A stretch of DNA of 38,032 nt from Candidatus Uhrbacteria bacterium. Its GTDB lineage: Bacteria > Patescibacteriota > Patescibacteriia > 2-12-FULL-60-25. The position numbers and the translations under genes were made by a program. Position 1 is the first letter of the stretch. Every line of letters starts with the position of its first letter. A model generated the notes under the pieces. It had not been told where the DNA came from. It saw only the letters and a list, made by a program, of their open reading frames with translations, and ran no database searches. The stretch covers positions 1 to 38,032 of the forward strand of contig CAIXDN010000070.1 in NCBI GenBank assembly GCA_903918235.1. The letters are read 5' to 3'. Positions 29,406 to 38,032 of the stretch are shown here, piece after piece.

Positions 29406-30047
29406 ATGTCACGCATTGTTCTGATTCATGGTTTTGCGACCGGAATTACTTATTCTGTTTTTCGGCGTGCGCATGGAGCGGATGCGGGGTTTTCTGCGTT
29501 TCGAGGGGATGTTGAAACGGGAGATGCGAAGGCTTTTCGATGGGATGTTCAGGACGAGGCTTCTTTTTTTCAGTCGTTGAACCCTTTTTATTCTTGGAAT
29601 ATTTATCGACGTGAACGAGTGATAGCGAAACATCCGGAAACGCTTAAACGTCTTCATACTTTTTTGTCTGCGGAGCAACCTGAGATTATTTTGTGTCACT
29701 CGATGGGTTCATTTTTGTTTTCTGAATATCTGAAGACGGAGGTGTTGCCTGTATCTGTGAAACGTATTGTTTTTAATCAAGCGGATCTTCCTACGAATGG
29801 AATAGACGTATCAGCCGATGTGTTAACGCGAGTTGGTTCTGATAAATTTTCCATTATCAATAGTCATTGTTTTTGGGATCCGACATTGTGGCTTGCCGTA
29901 GCACTGTCTGGTTCACTGAAAGCTGGTTTGCTTGGAATGAGTAGTACGTTGATCCAAAATACATTTTGGCCACTATGGAGACCGATAAACCTTCATACAT
30001 CGGCGATTCGGAGCAAGCGTTTTCGTGATTTTGTTTTGGATTTATGA
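29406..30047 (+). CDS. Alpha/beta hydrolase-like protein
   Basis: IVLIHGFATG near N-terminus and CHSMGS nucleophile elbow. Confidence 0.7.
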   Translation: MSRIVLIHGFATGITYSVFRRAHGADAGFSAFRGDVETGDAKAFRWDVQDEASFFQSLNPFYSWNIYRRERVIAKHPETLKRLHTFLSAEQPEIILCHSMGSFLFSEYLKTEVLPVSVKRIVFNQADLPTNGIDVSADVLTRVGSDKFSIINSHCFWDPTLWLAVALSGSLKAGLLGMSSTLIQNTFWPLWRPINLHTSAIRSKRFRDFVLDL

Positions 30048-31018
30048 TTGATCGTAAGCGTGTCGTTGTTTTGGGAGGAGGTACGGGAACGTTTACTGTT
30101 TTAACAGGCTTGAAACGTCATCCTATTGATATCTCGGCCATTGTTTCTATTGCTGATAGCGGTGGATCTACGGGGATTTTGCGTGATGAATTAGGCGTTT
30201 TACCACCGGGTGATTTGCGTCAGGCATTGGTTGCACTTGCGAGAGGCGATGACACGTTGCGTCGATTATTTACGTATCGATTTAATGAAGGTTCGCTTGC
30301 GGGACATAATTTTGGCAATCTTTTTTTGTCTGTTTTGGAGAAAGTTGCAGGTGATCCGCTTTCTGCGATACGGGAAGCGCATCGTATTCTTGAGGTGAAG
30401 GGGCGCGTGATCCCTGTGTCTGCGCAAGCGGCGGAATTGTATGCGGAACTTGAAGACGCAACGGTCATTGCGCGTGAACATGCGATTGATGAGACTGTGA
30501 CACAACGTAGTCCTATCAGGCGATGTTTTTTGTCGCCATCTGTTGTGGCTAATCCGGAAGCGTTGGATGCGATTCGTGAAGCGGATTTGATCGTGCTTGG
30601 GCCAGGGGATTTGTTTACGAGTCTTATTCCGGTTTTACTTGTTGAAGGTGTTGTTGAGGCGCTTGCGGAGAGTAGGGGAAAGCGTGTCTTTGTGTTAAAT
30701 CTCACAACAAAACGAGGCCAGACGGATGGTTATACTGCGACCAATTTTTGTCGCATGTTGGCGGCGCATCTTGGGAATGCGCGTATTGACGCAGTGTTGG
30801 CGAATCGAGGCTTGCCTCCGTCGGTTCTTGTCGAGCGTTATGAGCAAGCAGGTGAGCCACTTGTCCTTGATGATCTTGATGAATCGGAATGGGTAAGTGT
30901 GAGGAGATCGCTTTTATCTGATGAAATTCATGAGCAGATTTCAGGAGATAAACTCAAACGAAGCTTGCTGAGACATGATCCGGTGAAGTTGGCGGATGCG
31001 CTTTTGCAATTGATTTAA
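30044..31018 (+). CDS. yvcK: YvcK/CofD-like protein
   Basis: VVVLGGGTGTFTVLTGLKR, VSIADSGGSTGILRDELGVLPPGDLRQALVALA, GPGDLFTSLIPVLLV. Confidence 0.93.
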   Translation: MIDRKRVVVLGGGTGTFTVLTGLKRHPIDISAIVSIADSGGSTGILRDELGVLPPGDLRQALVALARGDDTLRRLFTYRFNEGSLAGHNFGNLFLSVLEKVAGDPLSAIREAHRILEVKGRVIPVSAQAAELYAELEDATVIAREHAIDETVTQRSPIRRCFLSPSVVANPEALDAIREADLIVLGPGDLFTSLIPVLLVEGVVEALAESRGKRVFVLNLTTKRGQTDGYTATNFCRMLAAHLGNARIDAVLANRGLPPSVLVERYEQAGEPLVLDDLDESEWVSVRRSLLSDEIHEQISGDKLKRSLLRHDPVKLADALLQLI

Positions 31019-31088
31019 ATGGGCTTTAGCGTTGACAAACTAGGTATTTCATGATGATCTTGGCTCGGTTCTTTCAGGGAGATCAGCT

Positions 31089-31589
31089 ATGTTCAACGGA
31101 CTCGAATACTTTGTTCCGACGCTTCTTGATCTCGTTAAAGCAAGCGGCATCGATGTCTCTGATTACTTGATGGATCACGTGTGTTATCGCACGGATGATA
31201 TGAGCCATTTTGATGCGATTTTTGCTCGATGGCGAATGTTTGCTTCACGGGTTCATACGAGTGAGGTGAATGGTCGACCGATTCACGCACTTTTTCTTGA
31301 AAAACAGTTCACGATTTCAGGCAGGATCGTTCGCGTGATTGAGCTCCCGGCTCCAAAGCCTGGGCAAACGTATCCTGAAGGCTGGGAGCATGTGGAATTT
31401 GTCGTGGATGAGACGCTTGAGCGTTTCATGTCACGCTATAAGACGCATCAATTTGATACGAAGTCGCTGAATGGAGAATTGAATTCGGCAGTTGGTTTGC
31501 CATTGTCTTTTGGTCTGCGGGCGAAGTTTCATCAATTGCCGCTCGAGCGAATGATAGAGATTGAGCTGGCGCAATTAGCGCAAAAATGA
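31089..31589 (+). CDS. YecM-like VOC-fold protein
   Basis: DYLMDHVCYRTDD...VIELPAPKPGQTYPEGWEHVEFVVDE. Confidence 0.75.
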   Translation: MFNGLEYFVPTLLDLVKASGIDVSDYLMDHVCYRTDDMSHFDAIFARWRMFASRVHTSEVNGRPIHALFLEKQFTISGRIVRVIELPAPKPGQTYPEGWEHVEFVVDETLERFMSRYKTHQFDTKSLNGELNSAVGLPLSFGLRAKFHQLPLERMIEIELAQLAQK

Positions 31590-31595
31590 TACTAA

Positions 31596-31625
31596 GCCCC
31601 GGACCGAAATCTATCGGGACGGGGC
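31596..31625. terminator. Terminator between convergent genes
   Basis: GCCCCGGACCGAAATCTATCGGGACGGGGC. Confidence 0.7.
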
Positions 31626-31632
31626 GTTCTGT

Positions 31633-32778
31633 TTATTTGCTGAGCTCGGTAATTTTTCTTGTTATTGTTGAGAGCTGGTGATCGATCACAGCTAATTCAT
31701 GGGCTAGTGTATCTGGGGCTTCAAGCGTGTTTGTTTCCCCAAAAGGATTCGCTTCTTGAGCTGTTCTTTCACGTGTTGTTCTTTCTATCGTTGTAGCGAG
31801 TGCGAGTCGTTCATCTCGTAGTCTTTGCTCTTGGGCGGCATAGGCTGATCGTATTGTTTCTCGCATGCCTGGACTTAGACGTTCTAGTGCCACAGGGTCT
31901 GCATAGAGTGATGTTCTTTGTATCGCTTCATAGATCGATGTAAGTCCGGTCCGGTCTTCATCAGAGGCTGTTTCTTGTATGCGTTGTAATGATTCTTCGA
32001 TTAAATCCGGTCGATTTGCCCGTTGTGCATAGGCTAAATCGGCGGGGAGTTTGTTTGGATTGATTTCACTTTCTGCTGTCAGTAATTTATGAGTTTCATC
32101 GGGATTTGCGAATTCGTGTTCACGATCAATGTGATGATCTAATGCCCAGCCCGCATCGGTAAGAGCTTCATTTATATCGCAAGATGGCTCAGCGCAGGTC
32201 CCCTCTATTTCACGACGTATTTGTTCTGAAAGTTGTTCTGTGCTCATGGAGCTATTATAGGTTTCCATGGCGTTTTCTACGGCCGTATCTGCAACGAGTT
32301 GAGCTAGTTCTGATGGAGAGATGTTTTTTTGTTGGCGAAGCGCTTGGGCAATCGCAAAAAGGGCTTTTTGCGTGAGTGCCGCCTGACTATCGTAGTATCC
32401 TTCTGTTCTTAAGGAGAGAAATCTTGATGGACGCGATGTTTCCCATTCTATTGATTCTTCTGAAGTTGTTTCTGCCGTGGTTTCTGTCTGTTCGTGTGAC
32501 TTTGGTTTGTACATGTCGCCAATCATTCCCACCGGAAGAGTGAGAGCAAGAGCCGCTGTCAGTTTTACGAGGGTTTGCTGTACCGATTCAATTCTTTTTC
32601 GGATCGCGTTTTTTGATGTTGATGAAATGTTCTCTTCTTGAAGAGCTTTTTTACCTTTTTGTATTTCTGCACCGGCTTGCTCTGCGGATGTTTGTGCTCT
32701 GATGACGTTTTCAAATCTTGTTTCGTTTGGTTTTTGAATTTCAGGAGTTTACTTTACGTGATTTTCTTTGTTGACCAT
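31633..32778 (-). pseudogene. Hypothetical TM protein whose reading frame carries an in-frame TAA at codon 10 (32749-32751)
   Basis: ATG at 32778, 9 codons, TAA, then same frame open to 31633; intact part from GTG at 32532 is the tracked ORF. Confidence 0.55.
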
Positions 32779-32780
32779 AT

Positions 32781-32951
32781 TTAGGATCCAATGTGTTTTC
32801 TTAATTCATTCATTTGATCCATGTCGGTGACGATTGATTTTTCTTGTGCGGCAGTTTGTATTGTTTGGGCAAGGTCTTTGGTTTGTTTTTGTAAATCTAA
32901 TACAAGAGCGCTTATCTGTTCTTGCGTGTCATTTGTTTTTGTATTTACCAT
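32781..32951 (-). CDS. Small coiled-coil protein, 56 aa
   Basis: MVNTKTNDTQEQISALVLDLQKQTKDLAQTIQTAAQEKSIVTDMDQMNELRKHIGS. Confidence 0.5.
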   Translation of the reverse strand: MVNTKTNDTQEQISALVLDLQKQTKDLAQTIQTAAQEKSIVTDMDQMNELRKHIGS

Positions 32952-32989
32952 AAGTATTTTCTGATTATTGCTCATAGCATAGCAGTATC

Positions 32990-33019
32990 TTGACCCAAGT
33001 ACTATGGGGAGCGTAAGGT
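32990..33019 (+). promoter_or_regulatory. Putative promoter TTGACC-N18-TAAGGT
   Basis: -35 32990-32995; -10 33014-33019. Confidence 0.4.
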
Positions 33020-33048
33020 ATTTTTGGTTCATTTTATCGGAGGATTCC

Positions 33049-33828
33049 ATGAGCGTGATGCGATTTCCCGTCATTAAGCCGGAGTATAAGATCGGAACGA
33101 ATGCGGATTACCGTGTTCCTACGCTTCGAGAGATTTCTCCACGGATCAGTTGGACACTGCGTTTGTTCGTTGATCCGAATGTCTCTGTCCATCAGATCTG
33201 GTATCCGATGGTTGAGAACGGCGATGCCGATCTCGTGCAATGCAAAGATCGATTTCAATTCTTTGCGCAATATCTGCGACCTCTTTTTCCTGTCATGAGT
33301 ACGACGGAGCGAGAGAATGAAACGGATTTGCATGTTTCGCTCACGGATATCGGTGCCAAGAATTTTTATGGCGGATGGAAACGGAAGTTTGATAACTCGT
33401 CCAAGCTCCAAGGTCCGCTTTGGGTTGGGTCGAGAGTCTCGTTCCGTTCATCGAGCAAGATTCTTGGTCCTTCGCTCATTGAATCGCATGTGACGATTGG
33501 AACGGCGACTATCGTGAATCGTTCCATCGTGTGTCGAGGGACGGAGATTGATGCGGCGGCACAAGTCGCAGACTCGATCATTGGGCGCAATGTCTATATT
33601 GGGCCTTCTGTCCTTCTTTTGCACAAGACGCTTTCTGGAGAGATGGACCCGATTGCTCCTGGCGTGCGGCTCTCGAATCGAAAGAAGTGTGGCGTGATTG
33701 TTGGCGATGGGTGCCGGATTGGCGCTGGTGCGACGATCGAACCGGGAACAATCTTGATGCCCAAGTGTATCGTGCCGATCGGTATGCATGTGAAGACGGG
33801 ATTTTATCGCCCGGAATCTTTTCTCTGA
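33049..33828 (+). CDS. Left-handed beta-helix (hexapeptide-repeat) protein, nucleotidyltransferase C-domain/acyltransferase-like
   Basis: LIESHVTIGTATIVNRSIVCRGTEIDAAAQVADSIIGRNVYIGPSV...VIVGDGCRIGAGATIEPGTILMP. Confidence 0.75.
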   Translation: MSVMRFPVIKPEYKIGTNADYRVPTLREISPRISWTLRLFVDPNVSVHQIWYPMVENGDADLVQCKDRFQFFAQYLRPLFPVMSTTERENETDLHVSLTDIGAKNFYGGWKRKFDNSSKLQGPLWVGSRVSFRSSSKILGPSLIESHVTIGTATIVNRSIVCRGTEIDAAAQVADSIIGRNVYIGPSVLLLHKTLSGEMDPIAPGVRLSNRKKCGVIVGDGCRIGAGATIEPGTILMPKCIVPIGMHVKTGFYRPESFL

Positions 33829-33834
33829 AATATG

Positions 33835-33864
33835 AAATCCTCCGCTCAGTTGAGCGGAGGATTT
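33835..33864. terminator. Terminator between convergent genes
   Basis: AAATCCTCCGCTCAGTTGAGCGGAGGATTT. Confidence 0.85.
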
Positions 33865-35297
33865 GTCGTTTTTGCTTTGAGGATTTCTTGGAGCGTTTCT
33901 TTCTTTATTCCACCCATTGCATAGAGTGCGGTGCTATATACGAGTGCGCCGCTTATCATTGGAATGATTACGAATTGGTTTTGTAGGATATAGACGACGA
34001 TTGACATGAGGAGAGCGGCTGCAATGGACGTAAAGAATACGCGGGGTTTGAATTCTGTTTTCACGGCTTTATTTGCGACGACAATGGAACCAATTCCGAC
34101 GAGTATTTCTGAGATGACCGTGAGCCATGCGGCTGCCCACATTCCGTATGTTGGTATCCATAACAGATACCCAAGAACAATCGCAATAGCGACTGTGATA
34201 TAGATTGGGATCATTTTGCGCTGACCGTCGATAGCTACAACGATATGTGAAAAAACGGTGTTGATGTAGATGGCGGCTACGGCAATGATGAGAATAGAAA
34301 GGATGCGACCAGATTCTGCGAATTCGCTTCCGGCGACGAGTGTCATGATGCGTTCTCCGAGTAGCCAGGTTCCAGCGATCATCGGCATACAGAAGATCAG
34401 CATGACATCGATAGAATTGGTCACAAGCTTTTTAAATTTTGAAAGATCTTTTTTTGCAAACGCATTTGAGAGAATCGGTAAAAGGATGCCGGCGTACATG
34501 AAGGGGATTGTGATGAGTATTTCTAGTACACGGTAGGCGGCGCCATAGATACCGACCTCTGATTGAGGACGAACAAAGGAGAGGATGAGGGTATCGGCTT
34601 TGAAATACGCGAGGCCAAAGGCGATAGAAAGTCCGATTGGCCATGAGCGGTGTAGCGCCATTTTCCAAAAGGAAGGATCCCAATTCCAGTGGAAATCTGC
34701 GTATTTGCGAGCGGAAATATAGTTTAAGGCAACGTTAAATAAACTGGCAAAAGAGATTATCCACATGATAGGCACAAGTCCCCAGCCTTGTGCCTGTGCA
34801 ATAAGTAAGCCAGTGAGTGCAATGATGCGACCTACGTTTTCTGCGATGGCAGCCATGGTCATTTTGAGATGTCGTTGCTGTGCGCCGATGACGACTTGGT
34901 TGATGCTTGGAAAGATGAAGGAGCCGGTAAGAGCGAGAATGGCCATCTTGAGGGAAAGTGGATATGGCGAGGCAAGTGCTACGGCAGGAGCAATGAGCCC
35001 AAGGATGAACAGTGACATTGTTATGCGCAGGGTAAAGAGAGCGCTTGTACAGCGTTTTTCATATGCGCTGTCTCCGGCATGTTCACCTAGGAGGGCGATA
35101 AGCGTGACGTTTAGTCCCAAATCTAAGAGGAGGGCGAATACCTGGAGAAAGGCATTTGCTGTTGAGTAGGCGCCAAATCCAATCGTACCGAGTTGGCGGG
35201 TCATGAGGCCGATCAGGATGATTCCAATGCCTGTTGATACGACTTTTCCTAGTATTTGCACGCCTGTATTGAGGGCGAGCGCTCGAGTAAGTGACAT
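33846..35297 (-). CDS. Wzx/MATE-superfamily polysaccharide flippase-like protein
   Basis: About 12-14 TM segments; N-term ALNTGVQILGKVVSTGIGIILIGLMTRQLGTIGFGAYSTANAF. Confidence 0.88.
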   Translation of the reverse strand: MSLTRALALNTGVQILGKVVSTGIGIILIGLMTRQLGTIGFGAYSTANAFLQVFALLLDLGLNVTLIALLGEHAGDSAYEKRCTSALFTLRITMSLFILGLIAPAVALASPYPLSLKMAILALTGSFIFPSINQVVIGAQQRHLKMTMAAIAENVGRIIALTGLLIAQAQGWGLVPIMWIISFASLFNVALNYISARKYADFHWNWDPSFWKMALHRSWPIGLSIAFGLAYFKADTLILSFVRPQSEVGIYGAAYRVLEILITIPFMYAGILLPILSNAFAKKDLSKFKKLVTNSIDVMLIFCMPMIAGTWLLGERIMTLVAGSEFAESGRILSILIIAVAAIYINTVFSHIVVAIDGQRKMIPIYITVAIAIVLGYLLWIPTYGMWAAAWLTVISEILVGIGSIVVANKAVKTEFKPRVFFTSIAAALLMSIVVYILQNQFVIIPMISGALVYSTALYAMGGIKKETLQEILKAKTTNPPLN

Positions 35298-35312
35298 AAA
35301 AAATAGTGTACA

Positions 35313-35341
35313 TTGAACGATTGGCCTTGCCCATTTATACT
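35313..35341 (+). promoter_or_regulatory. Putative promoter TTGAAC-N17-TATACT
   Basis: -10 ends 7 nt before ATG at 35348. Confidence 0.6.
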
Positions 35342-35347
35342 AGGTGC

Positions 35348-36082
35348 ATGGCTTTACGTACATTTTTTATATGCTTCACAATTTTATTGTTGTTGCCCGT
35401 TCATTTTGTTGTTGCTCAAACGGCTTCTAGCCCAAACTATAAGAATGTTGATTCATCTATTTTGCCGTTGATTGTGAACGCGCAGTCTGGTCATTATCAG
35501 ATTGATGGTGCAATCGACCCTATTGTTGGTTCTGCGCAAAGCGCTTCTTATAAAACGGAGGGAGGTGCGCAGTCACAAACTGGAGTAGCGCCTGTAACAC
35601 CGACTCCAACGCCAACTCCATCAACGGGTGGTGGGGGAGGTGGAGGATTGCCAATTCTTGTTGTTCCTGCGCTTGATCAGGCACCGACCATCGCTCTGAA
35701 AGATTGGACCTATAAGGCGACATCTGTGATTCAAGGAACGCGCGGAGCTTCGGGTGCAGTTATTTTGGTGAATGGTTCTGATACGGATGTTGTTTATCTT
35801 CATGAGAATTCTTGGCAACGATTGTTGCCATTAGGATTAGGAGACAATACGATTCAGGCACAGGCTCGGGTAGGAGATCGTGTTTCTGCTTTGGTTTTTG
35901 GCACTGTTCATCGACGTTTAGTTGGAGACGTTAATGATGATCGTGTTGTGAATGATGTTGATCTTTCTTTGTTTACTCGTCATTGGAAAACGTTTGATAA
36001 ACGATCCGATTTTAATGAAGATGGTAAGATAGATGATATTGATTTATCCTTGCTTGCTAGCCACTGGGCACGGACCTACTAA
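35348..36082 (+). CDS. Secreted dockerin-domain protein
   Basis: Signal peptide ...FVVAQ; TPTPTPTPSTGGGGGGG linker; DVNDDRVVNDVDLSLFTRHW and DFNEDGKIDDIDLSLLASHW. Confidence 0.88.
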   Translation: MALRTFFICFTILLLLPVHFVVAQTASSPNYKNVDSSILPLIVNAQSGHYQIDGAIDPIVGSAQSASYKTEGGAQSQTGVAPVTPTPTPTPSTGGGGGGGLPILVVPALDQAPTIALKDWTYKATSVIQGTRGASGAVILVNGSDTDVVYLHENSWQRLLPLGLGDNTIQAQARVGDRVSALVFGTVHRRLVGDVNDDRVVNDVDLSLFTRHWKTFDKRSDFNEDGKIDDIDLSLLASHWARTY

Positions 36083-36086
36083 AATT

Positions 36087-37274
36087 ATGAATTATTTTTT
36101 ATCACTTGTAGCCCTTTTTCTCATCGTTCCGCGTGTTGCCTTTGCTGCATCGGCAGGACTTTCTGCGCCTATGGAGGTGCAAGTTGGTCATACGTTTCAG
36201 GTTCGTATGGTTGTGGGTGGAGCAAAGGATATCGATACGGTTCGATTTATTGGTGGCTTTCCTTCTGACATGTTGGAGCTTCAGGGGATGGCGAATGGAT
36301 CGGCTTTGCCGACGCGTTCACCGGGATCTGGGATATCGGGCGGGGCATTTAATTTTGGAGGATTTTCTTTGGGAAACCCTGTGAGTGGGGGAGTTCAGGC
36401 TGGTGTATTAACGTTTAAAGCAAAAAAAGTAGGAAAGGCAATGATTGCATTGCATAATGAGACGCGTATTCTTTCTGCTGGAGAAGATCAGACGACGGGA
36501 AGAGGAGGCGTGAGCGTGAAGATTATTGAGGCTTCTGCGAAGGGTGAAATTTCTACCATTGTTCCTGCACAAGCGGTGATTGACCTCTCCAGTACAACTC
36601 ATCCTGATCAGAATGTCTGGTCAACGGCACGGGCGATGAGGCTTGAGTGGAAATTTAGTGGTCGACAACCAACGTCTTATGCGGTTGGTTTTGACCAAGC
36701 TCCAGAAGGTCCAGCGGAGACAAAGCTTTCAACAGATACGTTTGCTTCTTTTAGCGCGCCAAGTGATGGTGTTTGGTATGGTCATCTTGTCGTTCGGTAT
36801 TCTCCGAGTGAAGTTGTACGAAAGGATTATCGTTTTCTTATAGATGCGACGGTGCCGAGACCATTGGCTGTTGCCGTTGACCAAACAGATGTGCGTCCGA
36901 ACACACCAAATTTCTTACGATTTACGGCACTGGATGAATCCTCTGGTATTGCGCATTACGATGTTTCGATTCAGGGAGATTTTGTGACGTCGACACGTTT
37001 GCCTTATTTGTCTGTCTCTGATTTAGGTGTAGGGGAGTATCGAGCAAATATAAAAGCTGTCGATTATGCTGGAAACTTTTCCGAAGGTGTTGCTTCTTTC
37101 CGTTTAGTGGGGTCATCTCTCGTTGAGCAGAATGTTATAAAGGTTGAGAAAACGCAGGACTTTGTATTACGTTTTGTCCTTCTTGTGTTCATTGTTATTC
37201 TGTTGTTTGTTCTTGGAATTTTCATCGGCCGTCAAACGAGCAAGAAGAGACGTAGTAAAAAGAATAAAAGTTAA
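36087..37274 (+). CDS. Cohesin-like protein with Ig-like region and C-terminal TM anchor
   Basis: Signal peptide ...AFAA; VQVGHTFQVRMVV..DTVRFIGGFPSDMLELQG...GGVQAGVLTFKAKKVGKAMIAL; TM FVLRFVLLVFIVILLFVLGIFIG then KKRRSKKNKS. Confidence 0.82.
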   Translation: MNYFLSLVALFLIVPRVAFAASAGLSAPMEVQVGHTFQVRMVVGGAKDIDTVRFIGGFPSDMLELQGMANGSALPTRSPGSGISGGAFNFGGFSLGNPVSGGVQAGVLTFKAKKVGKAMIALHNETRILSAGEDQTTGRGGVSVKIIEASAKGEISTIVPAQAVIDLSSTTHPDQNVWSTARAMRLEWKFSGRQPTSYAVGFDQAPEGPAETKLSTDTFASFSAPSDGVWYGHLVVRYSPSEVVRKDYRFLIDATVPRPLAVAVDQTDVRPNTPNFLRFTALDESSGIAHYDVSIQGDFVTSTRLPYLSVSDLGVGEYRANIKAVDYAGNFSEGVASFRLVGSSLVEQNVIKVEKTQDFVLRFVLLVFIVILLFVLGIFIGRQTSKKRRSKKNKS

Positions 37275-37339
37275 CCACAGGCTTCCTTATTGTTATTGTA
37301 AAGATGTTGTATACTTAATTTGTTCCATTAAATAATGAT

Positions 37340-38032
37340 ATGAAGCTAGGATTAATATCAAAAATTAATCGAGCCAGTCGAATAATAATAATGTCGATGC
37401 TTTTCTTGACTCAATTGTCAGGAACTGGTCTTTTTGTAGGCGCGTTGCCGGCTCATGCTGCTATCCCTACGACGCTTGGTTACCAGGGACGTTTGAAGAG
37501 TTCTGCGAGTGTCGCGCTTACCGGAAGTTATGGTTTTAAGTTTCGGTTGTATGATTCTCCTGCTGGTGGGGCCGCGCTTTGGACGGAGATTCAGCCGGGT
37601 ATTTCTGTTAGCGATGGATATTTTTCTGTGCGACTTGGTTCTATAACGGCTTTCCCTGCGACGTTTGATTTTAATAAGCCGCTTTATCTTTCAACGGAAG
37701 TAAATGCTGATGGTGAGATGTCGCCTCGTTCTCCTGTTAATACGGTTGCCTATTCTTATACTGCTGGTGGCATTAATTCGCTTGATGCTGTCCCTGTTTC
37801 TGCGACCGGAGGACGAATGTACTATGATACGACGCTTGGTTCTTTGAATTATTATGATGGCGTATCGGGAGTTTGGCGTGACGTTGGTGCTACGCTTGCC
37901 GGTAACTCTATTACAGATGCGATGGTCGTGAATGGCCTTACCATTGATGCGACTGGTTCTATTAACGCCTCCGCTATCAATTCTGGTACGCTTGGAAATG
38001 CCAGCGTGACTTTAGATTTTTCATCATTTGGC
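37340..38032 (+). CDS. Large secreted/surface protein, 3' partial at window edge (absent from ORF track)
   Basis: Frame open from ATG 37340 for 231 codons; signal peptide ...LPAHA then TTLGYQGRLKSSASVALTGSYGFKFRLYDSP. Confidence 0.8.
   Translation, partial: MKLGLISKINRASRIIIMSMLFLTQLSGTGLFVGALPAHAAIPTTLGYQGRLKSSASVALTGSYGFKFRLYDSPAGGAALWTEIQPGISVSDGYFSVRLGSITAFPATFDFNKPLYLSTEVNADGEMSPRSPVNTVAYSYTAGGINSLDAVPVSATGGRMYYDTTLGSLNYYDGVSGVWRDVGATLAGNSITDAMVVNGLTIDATGSINASAINSGTLGNASVTLDFSSFG

Noticed and set aside
32749-32751. Alternative genetic code as explanation for the in-frame stop
   Set aside because: Codon is TAA, and TGA and TAA terminate other genes in the window normally; no evidence for recoding.

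Overview
The window reads as bacterial chromosome with CPR/Patescibacteria-like character: compact single-domain genes, long secreted or membrane proteins of unknown function, and rpsF-ssb-rpsR with no rplI following. Ordinary modules are a copper/redox cluster (CsoR-like, TauE/SafE-like + cupredoxin, CopA, DsbB), an Fe-S cluster (Rrf2, cysteine desulfurase, NifU-like scaffold, ferredoxin), rpsF-ssb-rpsR, an EpmA-like ligase with efp, tRNA-Leu(UAG), a class III-like sirtuin, rlmH, an unlinked 23S-5S unit, yvcK, yecM-like and a Wzx/MATE flippase. The most notable observations are: (1) an adjacent secreted dockerin protein and membrane-anchored cohesin-like protein, followed by a large surface protein cut by the window edge; (2) a 272-nt ORF-less group I intron in the 23S gene at the L1931 site, with P1, P10 and P7 pairings readable by eye; (3) two neighbouring secreted repeat proteins that share a YAV.R.G-type domain placed at opposite termini and carry identical 30-bp terminators; (4) a tandem pair of LysM-like/TM/coiled-coil proteins; (5) a NifU-like scaffold with a cysteine-depleted BFD-like tail; (6) a gene with an in-frame TAA at codon 10; (7) a ten-unit heptameric repeat in the 23S leader. 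No CRISPR array, transposase or phage module was seen. All family calls come from reading motifs; no database search was run.
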